Assembly (NCBI GenBank): GCA_036435485.1
Contig: CM071594.1
Span: forward strand, 104,063,001-104,127,000
Direction: 5' to 3'
Length of the DNA stretch: 64,000 nt
Origin: Saposhnikovia divaricata
Lineage: Eukaryota > Streptophyta > Magnoliopsida > Apiales > Apiaceae
Shown: one piece after another, positions 20,057-32,283 of the stretch
Layout: each line of letters begins with the position of its first letter
Position numbering within the stretch: the stretch's first letter is position 1
Notes under the pieces: generated by a model
The model's database searches: none
What the model was told of the DNA's origin: nothing
The model's input: the letters and a program-made list of their open reading frames with translations, nothing else
Translations under genes and position numbers: made by a program

Positions 20057-23000
20057 TCCCCCCTCAACTTGGGAGGAGAGAACAAGTGAACAACACCCAA
20101 CTTGGAGTGAAGATGATGAATCTGTCTAGATGATAAAGCCTTAGTAAACAGGTCTGCAGGCTGCTCATTAGAGGGAAGATGTTGCATAGAAATGACACCA
20201 TTAATCAGTTTTTCACGAACATAGTGACAATCAATTTCAATATGCTTTGTCCGTTCGTGAAAAACAGGATTTGTAGCAATGTGGATAGCAGATTTATTGT
20301 CACAATGTAGAGGAACTGGAAGAGAAACAGGTTTATGCAAGGTGGATAACAAAGAAACTAACCAAGCAATCTCACAACAGGTTTCAGACATAGAACGATA
20401 TTCAGCCTCACACGATGATCTAGAAACCGTGTGTTGCTTTTTACACTTCCAAGAGACAACAGCACCACCAAGCATTAAGCAATAACCAGTCAAGGATGCT
20501 CGAGTAAGCTGACAACCACCCCAGTCAGCATCACAAAACGCACGAAGTTAAAGATCAGAATTGACTGGAAAAATTATACCCTGGCCATGAGTCCGTTTAA
20601 GATATCGAACAACCTTAAAAGCAGCATCAAGATGATCCAATTGAGGAGAGTGCAAAAATTGGGAAATCACATGAACAACATAACAAAGATCATGCCTGGT
20701 AATTGTGAGGTAAATCAACAGACCCACTAGCCTCCTATAGACTTTAACATCAGAAACACCAAGCATGGCTGACTTACTAGAAAGAAGAGTATGATTTTGC
20801 TCAATCGGAACAGCTGAAGGCCTAGCTGCAGAAAAACCACAGTCAGCCAAGATATCAAGTGTGTATTTCTTTTGATGCAGATAAATGCCAGTAGAAGAAC
20901 GAGCAACTTCTAAGCCAAGGAAGTACTTCATGTTGCCTAGATCCTTAATCTTGAACTGACTGTGCAGAAATGCCTTAGTAGCATTGATTAAGGACAATGA
21001 ATTACCAGTTACAAGTAGATCATTAACATAGATTAGGACAGCTACAAACTCTGTACCTTTAGTAAGAGTAAACAAACTTTGATCACAAGGAGATTGTTGC
21101 AAACCAAATGAAATCAAGGCTTTGGACAGTTTGAGATACCATTGTCGAGGGGCCCGCTTAAGACCATAGAGAGACTTCAGAAGTTTACAAACCATATTTC
21201 CTGAATAAACTGCAGGATGTCCAGATAAGATGTGAAAACCAGGAGGCAAACGCATATACACCTCTTCATCAAGGTCACCATGCAAGAATGCACTGGTGAC
21301 ATCCATCTGATGGAGATACCAGATATAAGCAGTAGCTGAAGCAAGAATAAGACGCACTGTAGTCATTTTTGCCACTGGGGCAAAAGTCTCAGAGTAATCA
21401 AGGCCTTCCTACTGTGTAAAACCTATAGCTACCAATCTGGCTTTGTGCCTTTCAATCTCACCATTAGGTTTATATTTAAGATTAAACACCCATTTACAAT
21501 CAACAACATGTTTATCAGCTGGTAAAGGCACTATTTCCCAAATGTTGTTGGATTCTAATGCAATGAGCTCATCTTTCATAACCTGAATCCATTCTGACTG
21601 AGAAGCAGCTTGACGAAAAGTATAAGGAATAGGAGTATTGTCAACCTTAGCCATAAAGGCCTGATACTGAGGAGTAAAAACATGACAAGACATATACTTG
21701 TGAAGAGGATACTGAACTGCAGAAGGAGACTCAGAAACCATATTTGTCAAAACTTTTGGCATGCCAGTATATTCAGCATATTTTCCTGGTAATCGTTTGA
21801 CCCTTGCTGGTCTAGAAGAGATATTTGATGTGTCAGGAACATGTTCAACTTCAGAAGAGACAGGATTTTGATCAACCTCAACTGAATTATGATTAGAAAT
21901 AGGACTGTCATACTCAGAGGATGACAAAACAAGAGGAGTATCATTGGAATCAAGAAAGACCGTGACAGATGGGAAGAGAAGGAGATCAACTGGAGGTATT
22001 TAAGACAAAGTATGAAAAGGAAACTCATGCTCAACAAAAGTAACATCTCTGGATATATAGATCTTCCTGGTAGTAAGATCCATAACTCTATAACCTTTGT
22101 TACCATAGGGATGACCTAGAAATATGCACTTAAGACCCTTAGGTTCAAACTTGTCTTTGGGTCCAGTGACATTAGTGATGTAACATAAGCATCCAAAAAC
22201 CTTGAGAACATAGTAATCAGGAGGTTTTGAGTAAAGAATCTCATAAGGAGATTTATTACCAAGAGATTTAGATGGTAAGATATTAATAATGTGAATAGCA
22301 GTAAACACACAATCACCCCACAAGTGTTTAGGAAGATTGGCTTGAAGTCTTAAGGCTTTAGCAATGTTTAATAGATGTTGGTGTTTTCTCTCGACAATAT
22401 CATTCTGTTGAGGGGTATGAGGACATGACAACTGATGCACAATACCTTGAGATGATAAAAATGAAGTAAGAGCAGAGTTGGTAAACTCTGTACCATTGTC
22501 TGATCTGAGGGTTTGAATAGAAGAGTTAAATTGATTAACCACATAAGCAGTGAAATTTTTAATAACATTGCACACCTGAGTTTTATCAGAAATCAAGAAG
22601 ATCCAAGTACATTTAGAAAAATCTTCCACTATAGTAAGAAAAGAGTTACATCTGCCATGAGTTGCAGTTTTGTAAGGACCCCAGAGGTCACAATGTATCA
22701 ATTGAAATAGATGAGAACTAATAGTAGTACTGATAGGAAAAGTTAGTCTAACTTTCTTAGCTCTAAGGCAAATATCACAATTATGGACTTCTTGAAACAC
22801 TATATTTTGAGACTGTAAGATATTATGCATAGCTGGAGAAGAGGGATGGCCCATCCTAGCATACCACAATAGTACTTTAGAAGACACAGAGTGAGATGAG
22901 TGACTTATATGTGGTGCAATCTTTGACTTGGGAAAGAGATGATAAAGACCTACAGCTTGTTCATCAATCTCTATCATCTTCTTCTGAGATTGGTCCTGCA

Positions 23001-23595
23001 TAAGACATTTATTGGCAGAGAAATGCACAGTATACGAAGATTGAGCAGTAAGCTTTGAAATAGAAATGAGATGACAATGAAATGATGGAACATAGAGGAC
23101 TTCAGTCAAAACAAGATCATTAAAATTGTGAACATCACCTATATGAGTTATAGGAACCTTAGAACCATCAGGTAAATGCAAATTAGCAATCAAGCACTGA
23201 GGATTACTTAACAGAGAGTAATCAGAAAAAATATGATCAGTAACACCCGAGTCAAAGATCCAACTCTTGACTTGAAAATTAAAAGCCATATATGCAGAGT
23301 GTAAAGTAGATACACTAAAAGTTTGATTAACTAGGCTCTGTGTTGAACCAAAATCAGATGTACCAGAAGTACCTACAATGTATGAAGAAGATACACCAGC
23401 CCAAGGTATGGTATTAGCAGGTGGTGCAGTAGTAGAAGCAGCCTTAATACTGTTCTGAATCATCATAGCAAGTTGTTCACACTGAGTAGCTGTGAAACCA
23501 GTAATTCCTTGCACATCAGGAGTAGACACATCACTTGAAACTACATTTTTCTCAACATTACTCCGAACATGAGCATAATAAATCTCACCTAACAA
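20057..23595 (-). pseudogene. Degenerate Copia pol of element A (protease, integrase, RT, RNase H)
   Basis: On the minus strand the region shows the protease motif SWIFDSGVTDH and the integrase zinc motif (WYARMGHPS, CDICLRAK). It also shows the integrase core (HCDLWGPYKTATHGR, SDNGTEF, TPQQNDIVERKHQ), RT (WVFNLKYKPNGEIERHKARL, QMDVTSAFLHGD, YVNDLLVTG in place of the usual YVDD) and RNase H (SWKCKKQHTVSRSSCEAEYRS, DNKSAIHIATNPVFHERTKHI). The frame is broken by stops at 22000-22002, 21409-21411 and 20548-20550. The first two stand where the sister copy has CAA and CAG; the third is shared with the sister copy. Its 5' side is separated from gag by the 3.1-kb foreign block. Confidence 0.9.
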
Positions 23596-24249
23596 ATATC
23601 TTAATCCTTATTAATATCTTAATATCAATCCTTATTAATATTATTTCTTAAACCATTGTATAAAAGGAAAGTCAAAACCTTTTTAAGTTGTATAAAATAG
23701 ACCATTGTATAAAACATTTCTAATTTTCTAGAGCTCCTCAATTTTGAATACTTAAAATTAAACTTCCTTCTTTAAGTCCTATTTTTTATAAAAGAAAGTC
23801 AAAACTTTTTTTAAAACCTTTTTAAGTTGTATAAAATACACCATTGTATAAAACTTTTCTAATTTCTAGAGCTCGTCAATTTTGAATACTTAAAATTAAC
23901 TTCCTTCTTTAAGTCCTATTTTTTAGAAAAGAAAGTCAAAAGTTTTTTTAAGTTGTATAAAATAAACCATTGTATAAAAGGAAAATCAAAACCTTTTTTA
24001 AGTTGTATAAAATAGACCATTGTATAAAACTTTTATCATCTTATTCAGATCTTGCTTTCACAATATATATACTACAAAGTTTTATCAATCACGTCTCTAA
24101 TTTTCATTGTTTATCGTATGTCAATATAGATTAGATTAGTTTTACAACTTTTTAGTTTATTATGCCAACCAATGCGCTGATGCCTGATTAAATTTGTTAT
24201 TGATGTGTTTTTATTACAAGACTAAACTGAATCATGTGAGTTTTTATTG
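23596..24249. repeat. AT-rich spacer with imperfect tandem repeats between the two inverted Copia copies
   Basis: A unit with TTTTTAAGTTGTATAAAATA, CCATTGTATAAAA and TCTAGAGCTC.TCAATTTTGAATACTTAAAATTAA recurs two to four times between about 23655 and 24040. No coding potential. It lies between the pol of element A and the truncated start of copy B. Confidence 0.75.
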
Positions 24250-26726
24250 TGTGCTTACTGCTACTCACCTTATTAATATCTTACCATCTAAATCTCTTGG
24301 TAATAAATCTCCTTATGAGATTCTTTACTCAAAACCTCCTGATTACTTTGTTCTCAAGGTTTTTGGATGCTTATGTTACATCACTAATGTCACTGGACCC
24401 AAAGACAAGTTTGAACCTAAGGGTCTTAAGTGCATCTTTCTAGGTTGTTCCTATGGTAACAAAGGTTATAGAGTTATGGATCTTACTACCAGGAAGATCT
24501 ATATATCCAGAGATGTTACTTTTGTTGAGCATGAGTTTCCTTTTCATACTTTTTCTCAAATACCTCCAGTAGATCTCCCTCTCTTCCCATCTGTCACTGT
24601 CTTTCCTGATTCCAATGATACTCCTCTTGTTTTGTCATCCTCTGAGTGTGACTGTCCTATTTCTAATCATAATTCAGTTGAGGTTGATCAAAATCCTGTC
24701 TCTTCTGAAGTTGAACATGTTCCTGACACATCAAATATCTCTTCTAGACCAGCAAGGGTGAAACGATTACCACGAAAATATGCTGAATATACTGGCATAC
24801 CAAAAGTTTTGACAAATATGGTTTCTGAGTCTCCTTCTGCAGTTCAGTATCCTCTTCACAAGCATATGTCTTGTCATGTTTTTACTCCTCAGTATCAGGC
24901 CTTTATGGCTAAGGTTGACACTACTCCTATTCCTTATACTTTTCGTCAAGCTGCTTCTCAGTCAGAATGGATTCAGGCTATGAAAGATGAGTTCACTGCC
25001 TTAGAATCCAACAACACTTGGGAAATAATGCCTTTACCAGCTGATAAACATGTTGTTGATTGTAAATGGGTGTTTAAGCTTAAATATAAACCTAATGGTG
25101 AGATTGAAAGGCACAAAGCCAGATTGGTAGCTAGAGGTTTTACACAGCAGGAAGGCCTCGATTACTTTGAGACTTTTGCCCCAGTGGCAAAAATGACTAC
25201 AGTGCGTCTTATTCTTGCTTTAGCTGCTGCTTATATCTGGTATCATCATCAGATGGATGTCACCAGTGCATTCTTGCATGGTGACCTTGATGAAGAGGTG
25301 TATATGCGTTTGCCTCCTGGTTTTCAAATCTTATTTGGACATCCTGTAGTTTATTCAGGAAATATGGTTTTTAAACTTTTGAGGTCACTCTATGGTCTTA
25401 AGAAGGACCCTCGACAATGGTATCTCAAACTGTCCAAAGCCTTGATTTTATTTGGTTTGCAATGATCTCCTTGTGATCACAGTTTGTTTACTCTTACTAA
25501 AGGTACAGAGTTTGTAGCTGTCCTAATCTATGTTAATGATGTACTTGTAGCTGGTAATTCATTGTCCTTAATCAATGCTACCAAAGCATTTCTGCACAGT
25601 CAGTTCAACATTAAGGATATAGGCAACATGAAGTACTTCCTTGGCTTAGAAGTTGCTCGTTCTTCTACTGGCATTTATCTGCATCAAAAGAAATACACAC
25701 TTGATAACTTGGTTGACTGTGGTTTTTCTGCAGCTAGGCCTTCAGCTGTTCCGATTGAGCAAAATCATACTCTTCTTTCTAGTAATTCAGCCATTCTTGG
25801 TGTTTATGATGTTAAAGTCTATAAGAGGCTAGTGGGTCGGTTGATTTACCTCACAATTACCAGGCCTGATATTTGTTATGTTGTTCATGTGCTTTCCCAA
25901 TTCTTACACTCTCTTCAATTGGATCATCTTGATGCTGCTTTTAAGGTTGTTCGACATCTTAAACGAACTCCTGGATAGGGTTCAATTTTTCCAGTCAATT
26001 CTGATCTTTAACTTCGTGCGTTTTGTGATGCTGACTGGGGTGGTTGTCAGCTTACTCGAGCATCCTTGACTGGTTATTGCTTAATGCTTGGTGGTGTTGT
26101 TGTCTCTTGGAAGTGTAAAAATCAACACACGGTTTCTAGATCATCGTGTGAGGCTGAATATCGTTCTATGTCTGAAACCTGTTGTGAGATTGCTTGGTTA
26201 GTTTCTTTGTTATCCACCTTGCATCAACCTGTTTCTCTTCCAGTTCCTCTACATTGTGACAATAAATCTGCTATCCACATTGCTACAAATCCTGTTTTTC
26301 ACGAACAGACAAAGCATATTGAAATTGATTGTCACTATGTTCGTGAAAAACTGATTAATGGTGTCATTTCTATGCAACATCTTTCCTCTAATGAGTAGCC
26401 TGCAGACCTGTTTACTAAGGCTTTATCATCTAGACAGATTCATCATCTTCACTCCAAGTTGGGCGTTGTTCAGTTGTTCTCTCCTCCAAACTTGAGGGGG
26501 GATGTTATACAGTCAACCAATGACTGTGATGACAGCTCAGCAACCAATGAAGGAGCAAGGAGTTAGTTAGGGTCAATAGTTTGTTAGACTAAGTCAACGT
26601 TTCTGTTAGTAGTATAAATACCTCTGTATGTTGCTGAACTCTGTAACAAAAACTATTATTCGTTTCTATATACAGTTTTCTCTTGTATGTCTTGAATATA
26701 TACATACATCATTTATCTTTGTGTTG
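24250..26726 (+). mobile_element. Copia copy B (plus), 5'-truncated, inverted relative to element A
   Basis: Begins inside integrase (ATHLINILPSKSLGNKSPYE) and runs through RT (YVNDVLVAG), RNase H, polypurine tract (TTGAGGGGGGA, 26492-26502) and a 3' LTR at about 26503-26726. Stops interrupt it at 25463-25465, 25976-25978, 26009-26011 and 26396-26398. Its length (2477 bp) equals that of the matching part of element A (19833-22309), so no large indel separates them. There is no 5' LTR and no target duplication was found, so the insertion mechanism is unclear (template switching or rearrangement are possible). Confidence 0.88.
26503..26726 (+). repeat. 3' LTR of Copia copy B
   Basis: Begins TGTTATACAGTC directly after the polypurine tract and matches the 224-bp LTRs in inverted orientation. 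The expected terminal CA reads TG here (26725-26726), so the end is taken by alignment to the other LTRs. Confidence 0.85.
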
Positions 26727-27694
26727 AGCAGCAGTTTCTTAAAACCAGCAGCAAGTCTTGGTTTGGGCTTTGGCTTTCTATACAACTTATGCCATTCTGG
26801 ATATCCATATATACAAAAACATTTGTCCTTCGAATGACCAGACATTTGACAAAACTCACAGACAAGCACTGAATTCACTGAATTAGCATTATTAGCATTA
26901 TTAGTTGAGTATTTCCTAGGACTAGCAAATGACCTAGATTTAGAACCTGCAAAACGCACATTCATAGCAGTGTTCTCAGGCAGTATAGAACCACTACCAG
27001 TACAATCTCGTTGACTTTCTTCTTGTAACAACAATGAGTAAGCCTGACTCAAAGAAGGAAGAGGTTTCATCATCAACATTTGACCTCTAATTCCAGTGTA
27101 TTGATCACTCAATCCCATAACAAACTGACTCGGCTTATTGATTTGCTCATAACGCACAAGTTTAGCACTATAATCACAAGTACACGTTGTGCTGCTACAA
27201 ATACACTTAGGTAATGGTGCGAGATTATCAATTTCATCAGTAAGAGTTCTATACTTAGTAAAATATGACGAAATTGACATTGTACCTTGAGTTAAAGAAC
27301 TCAATTCTTTCTTCAATTGATAAATTCGAGGCACATTACTCTGTGAGAAACGAACACTCAAATCATCCCAGATTTCCTTAGCCGTAGAGAAATACGAAAC
27401 ACTATTACGTATATCAGTTGAAATTGCATTCAACAGCCATGACACAACCATATCATTGCAACGATTCCATTGCACAAACACAGGCGAAGTAGAAACAGGA
27501 TGAGTTACAGTATCGTCAATCATGCCTAATTTCATTTTTGCAGATAAAGCTAGTTTGATAGCACGACTCCATTGCAAATAATTTTGATCATTAAGGAGTT
27601 GATTGACAAATAACATACCAGGATTATCACTACTGTGAAGAAAAAGAGGATGATTGATATCAATTACAGATGTAGTTTGAGACGTATTCGCCAT
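26727..27694 (-). pseudogene. Copia gag of element A, truncated by the foreign block
   Basis: Starts MANTSQTTSVIDINHPLFLH at 27694. It has the gag signature for this Copia lineage (NYLQWSRAIKLALSAKMKLG, AKEIWDDLSVRFSQSN) and a CCHC-like knuckle CEFCQMSGHSKDKCF. It breaks off after the PKPKPRLAAGFKK segment, where the frame runs into the inverted LTR of copy B and stops at 26666. Gag and pol were presumably one polyprotein before interruption. Confidence 0.88.
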
Positions 27695-27785
27695 TGTTTA
27701 CAGCGGAGAAGACGATACAGTAGCATCGTAAGATGATCGGAACATGGATCGAACTTTGAAACCCTAGAAATGAAGCTTCAGTGAA

Positions 27786-27797
27786 GCTCTGATACCA
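27786..27797 (-). promoter_or_regulatory. Primer binding site of Copia element A
   Basis: Minus strand TGGTATCAGAGC, directly abutting the 5' LTR (27798). Confidence 0.88.
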
Positions 27798-28021
27798 TGA
27801 CACAAAGATAAATGATGTATGTATATATTCTAGACATACAAGAGAAAACTGTATATAGAAATGAATAATAGTTTTTGTTACAGAGTTCAGCAACATATAG
27901 AGGTATTTATACAACTAACGGAAACGTTGACTTAGTCTAACAAACTATTGACCCTAACTAACTCCTTGCTCCATCACTGGTTGCTGAGCTGTCATCACAG
28001 TCATTGGCTGACTGTATAACA
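27798..28021 (-). repeat. 5' LTR of Copia element A
   Basis: 224 bp, same termini as the 3' LTR, followed by the target duplication CTGGT at 28022-28026. Confidence 0.92.
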
Positions 28022-28026
28022 CTGGT

Positions 28027-28833
28027 TAATCAAACAGCTAAAGGTTGTTGGTTGACAATCCAATTACTAAAATTACCAGGTCTTTCCGAAGAAGGTTTAT
28101 TAGTGTGTAGTATGGTCGTATCTGTACTAACAAAAAACTAATGAAATTCTTTTCTCTTCTGAATAATACATGTCTATCCATGTACTAGTGTTTTACTAAA
28201 TTTAACAATATTTACTAGTAATATGTAACTCTCACATCAAGCTACTCAAGAGGGCAGATAGATATATAAAAAAACATATTAGGCCACCAGTACTTGACCA
28301 TTGCTTCAACAAACCAATTTAAAACAGGAAACAAGAACTATGTAGTAGAATAGTACAAAAGATTCAGATAGCCTTTATGTGAGTTCACTTCAACAGCCAG
28401 CCTTTTCATGGAGCAATAATTCTTATACCTTCAAGCATCAAATTTTCCCCTATGTATGGGAGTTGCTGTAATTGATAAAATATGCTCTCACAAATTCTCT
28501 TCTCATTCACAAGTGGAGGCACTCGCCTCAAGTTTATTACAATACATCACAATTGTTTATATTACATAATAACATAACTCTCCGTTTTTAACTAATAATA
28601 ATATTAAAGGTAAGTCTCTATTCTTCCCATAATAATATATTAACATATATGTCTATAGTAACCAACTATGAAATATAGAATAGTACACTACTATTTCTCA
28701 AGTCTGTCTCTTATATTATGAACTTCTTGTTACACATACAAGTATATATTTACATAGTTTTATTAACATTATATTAAAAATTTATAACAAAACTCAATTT
28801 ATCAATTTAGCATTTAAACAGTATAACTTAACA
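28027..28833. other. Non-genic region upstream of the dioxygenase pseudogene
   Basis: AT-rich; continues the host sequence that precedes element A (TTAATCAAACAGC is also seen at about 19785-19798). It may hold the former promoter of the pseudogene, but no element is convincing. Confidence 0.4.
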
Positions 28834-30584
28834 ATGGGAGAAGTTGATGGAAGCTTCATTCAAGCCATCGAACACAGGCCTAAACTCACAATCACTGAAG
28901 CCAAAGGCATTCCATCAATCGATCTTTCAGTATCGAACACTCAACTTCTTGTTACATAAATAGGCGATCGTTGCAAGAACTGGGGATTTTTTCAAAAAAT
29001 CACGGGGTGCCTTTTAGAATTGCGTGAAAATATTGAGCTAGCAGCTAAGAAATTCTTTACGCAGCCTAAAGGGGAGAAGCTGAAGGTGAAAAGAAATGAA
29101 ATGAATCCACTAGGATATTATCACACTGAGAATACTAAAAATGTTAAAGATTGAAAAGAATTATTTGACTTTACAATCGAAGATGCGATGCTGGTTCTAG
29201 CTTCTCCTGGTCTCGGTGATAAAGAGCTAAAGCGCTTCGTTAATCAGTGGCATGAAAATCCTAAAGATTTAAGGTACAAATCTAATTTAGTTGCTAGCTA
29301 TGTATACTTGTAAATAATATAAGCTTGTTGCAAGATGTCTGGAAATTTCGGATGAACATGAAAACGTAAATGACCAAGCATCCTATATATATGATGTTAA
29401 AAAATACGTGACAAACTTTTTAACAAGTAGGGAGCTGTGTGAAGAATATGCTCGAGAAGTGGAAAAGCTTTGTTACAGATTAATGGGACTTGTAGCATTG
29501 AGCTTAGGCTTGACCGAAGATCGTTTTCACAGATATTTCAAAGACTCGACCAGCTTCATTAGGCTTAATTTACTATCCTCGCTGCCCTTTCCCTAACTTA
29601 GCCCTTGGAGTTGGCCGACACAAAGATGGTGGTGCCCTGGTCGAGGTCCTACGAGGTACCCACTACGTTCTGTATCAAGATGAAGTAGGAGGACTTGAAG
29701 TGAAGCAAAAAACTGACGGAGCGTGGATTAGGATTAAACCAACACCTAATGCTTATATCATCAATGTTGGAGACACAACTCAGGTATTATAAATTTGTAG
29801 TATGATATGCAAGTAACTTTCGAAGTTAAAGATTACAAATTTATAATACCTGAGTTGTGTCTCCAACGTTGATGATATAAGCATTAGGTGTTGATACAGA
29901 ACGTAGCGGGTACCTCGTAGGACCTCGGCCAGGGCACCACCATCTTTGTGTTGGCCAACTCCAAGGGCTAAGTTGGGGAAATGCAGCGAGGATAGTAAAT
30001 TAAGCCTAATGAAGCTGGTCGAGTCTTTGAAATATCCGTGAAACCGATCTTCGGTCAAGCCTAAGCTCAATGCTACAAGTCCCATTAATCTGTAACAAAG
30101 CTTTTCCACTTCTCAGCATATTCTTCACACAGCTCCCTGCTTGTTAAAAAGTTTGTCACATATTTTTTAACATCATATATATAGGATGCTTGGTCATTTA
30201 CGTTTTCATGTTCATCCGAAATTTACAGACATCTTGAAACAAAATTATGTTATTTACAAGTATACATAGCTAGCAACTAAATTAGATTTGTACCTTAAAT
30301 CTTTATGATTTTCAGGCCAAGTTACCCTAGTCTAAAAAGAGAGAGGCTTTTTTGGTAGTTACCAAGTTACTTGCATATGTTACTGCATGCAGGTGTGGAG
30401 TAATGACAAGTATGAAAGTGTGGAGCACAGGGCAACAGTGAATTCGAAGAAGGAAAGATTTTCTATCCCATATTTCTTCAATCCCACACACTCAACTATG
30501 GTGGAGCTTGTGGAAGAATTAACAGATGATGAAAATCCTGCCAAGTACAGGGCATATAACTTTGGGAAGTTTCTTACATCGTGA
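28834..30584 (+). pseudogene. 2-oxoglutarate/Fe(II)-dependent dioxygenase pseudogene (DOXC class) with inverted exon duplication
   Basis: Three former exons are recognisable. Exon 1 (28834 to about 29273) begins MGEVDGSFIQAIEHRPKLTI and shows the KNWGFFQ motif, with stops from about 28957 onward. Exon 2 (about 29428-29781) keeps EEYAREVEKLCYRLMGLVAL, the HxD iron motif (RHKDGG) and INVGDTTQ. Exon 3 (30393-30584) has the distal iron histidine VEHRATVNS, the 2-oxoglutarate arginine ERFSIPYF and a normal stop. An extra T in the run near 29571 shifts the frame before PFPNLALGVG. About 20 odd bases after GGAL (near 29640-29672) disturb the usual TVLxQD text. Intron 2 contains an inverted copy of exon 2. 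The original enzyme would have been a soluble plant 2-ODD of unknown substrate. Confidence 0.88.
29248..30318. repeat. Large hairpin: inverted duplication of dioxygenase exon 2 and flanking introns, 34-bp loop
   Basis: Left arm 29248-29799, loop 29800-29833, right arm 29834-30318. The arms are near-identical, with roughly 15-20 visible substitutions and a one-base indel, except for a 67-bp deletion in the right arm (its TATCAACACC junction lies at short CAA homology). Both arms share the frameshifting extra T and the odd insertion after GGAL, so the gene was already broken when it was duplicated. Confidence 0.93.
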
Positions 30585-32089
30585 ACATTTAGTAATTTTA
30601 AGAAGCTTGATATCGAAAACATCTAGATCCATAATTTTAAGGCATCGACATAGTAATTGTTGTATACTAATGTCAGATGTTGAGCTTAATAAACGACCTT
30701 ATGCATCATTCTGCATGTTGTCGAATATAAGATAAATAAATTAAGATGAAATTTTCTTAATATCGATATAATTAATTAAACTATGGAATAGTGAGGTGTA
30801 ACAAAATCTAATGCTACTACGATTTTTGTAAACGATTTTTATCGTTCTCATGACATCTTATGACCTATGTGATCTTCTTTCTTTTAAATGCTTGTTGTTA
30901 GGGGCTTAAACAATGAAAAAAGATTTATTTTCCTACCTTTTCCCACGGTCATCGAGGATACAATGTTTTGCAATGTGTGCTCAGGTATCCTTCAAAATTA
31001 GCTCCTCGCTGCAAAAATATGGATGAATAAGAACCAAACTCTATAATTAAGACAGATATACGGCATAAGAAAAACTGAACAGATTGGTGGATAGAAAAGA
31101 TAAACTAAGTTCAAAGAATTTTTTTAATTCTTCATACCCGGTCAGATTTCACATCTAAGTAGAACATTTTTGGTACATTATTGTCAAAATAATGTATAGT
31201 TTTTTGGACACCAATTACTACCTTTCATTGAGGAAGATAAGAACCCCTTTAGTTCCTAGATTAAACAAGTTCCGGCTCTCTACTTTATGCCGAACAATGT
31301 AAGCTTCATACATCAAAATATTCGCCTCATTTACAGGAGCCAAGTGAAATTTTTTTTGGTTTATCATTCAAAAAAAAAAAATTCTATTCCTAAAAACAAA
31401 TGAATCTAAAGCAAAGACATAACCATGAAACTGATGAGAAATGTGAGCAACTCTGCAATTCAAGAAACTTGCATACTACACATTATGGACCACAGTCTAC
31501 ACCCTTGTGTGTCCTTTATCCTGCTGCAATTTTACCAACCTAGCAAATTGTGTAAATACCATTGTACCCTTGCAACATGGTTCCAGCTAACTAGTTTGTC
31601 TGCATACTGCAATACAATTTATTATTTGATAAATATAAGTAAACTAAAGACCAACGCATGTAAATGTAAAATGAGGACTACAGATGTGACCATCTTTCAT
31701 TAATTCCATAGTAGTATTATTGTACATAATTCCTACATATATGTATTTGGAAATGCATGAATACTTCAATAGTTTCATAGCTAGGAGATAACTAACAAAT
31801 GGCTTGGATACATGCAGTTGGGTTTTTCCCCCATCTCGAGGCTCATTTTATGATTGATTGTATAACTAGCTAGAAGAGATACGAGATTATGCTTCTAGCG
31901 ACAACATGGTATTGGGTGGTGATTCTGCCTATGGGGTCAAATCAACACAATATCATAAAATCGAACTAGTCACATTATTTCAGTAGCAGAAAACGAATGC
32001 CAAATGCAACTCAATCAACACCAGTGCTTTAAAAATGTTTCAAGTTTCAACAAATGCAGAACATAAGAGTTATTGTATACATAAGAGTA
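30585..32089. other. Non-genic stretch
   Basis: AT-rich with scattered short frames that match nothing I recognise. No element boundaries seen. Confidence 0.45.
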
Positions 32090-32094
32090 GTTAT

Positions 32095-32283
32095 TGTTGG
32101 GTGGTATCAACCCAAGTACCACATCGAGGAGATAAGAGATAATTCTATTGTATATAGAGCAGCCAGATAACTTCATTAGTATGAGGCCTTTTGGGATGTG
32201 CCCAAAAATAAATCCGTGCGGGCTTGGCCCAAAGCGGAAAATATCATACTATTATGGAGTTATGGCTTGCTAGCAGCCCAACA
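32095..32283 (+). repeat. TRIM LTR 1 (outer type)
   Basis: Starts TGTTGGGTGGTATCAACCC, ends GCAGCCCAACA; the primer site follows at 32286-32297. Confidence 0.88.

Larger units (their letters stand above)
19833..28021 (-). mobile_element. Ty1/copia element A (minus) with 224-bp LTRs, split by an inverted sister copy
   Basis: LTRs at 19833-20056 (3' LTR) and 27798-28021 (5' LTR) are both 224 bp, beginning TGACACAAAG and ending ATAACA on the plus strand. The 5-bp target duplication CTGGT is exact on both sides (19828-19832 and 28022-28026). On the minus strand the order is 5' LTR, primer site, gag, then foreign block 23596-26726, then pol and 3' LTR. The foreign block ends in an inverted, 5'-truncated copy of the same family (24250-26726). 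Several stops make the element non-autonomous. Confidence 0.9.

Noticed and set aside
24194..24250. Host-derived start for the Copia copy B frame
   Set aside because: The first 19 residues come from AT-rich spacer; similarity to the family begins at about 24250 inside integrase.
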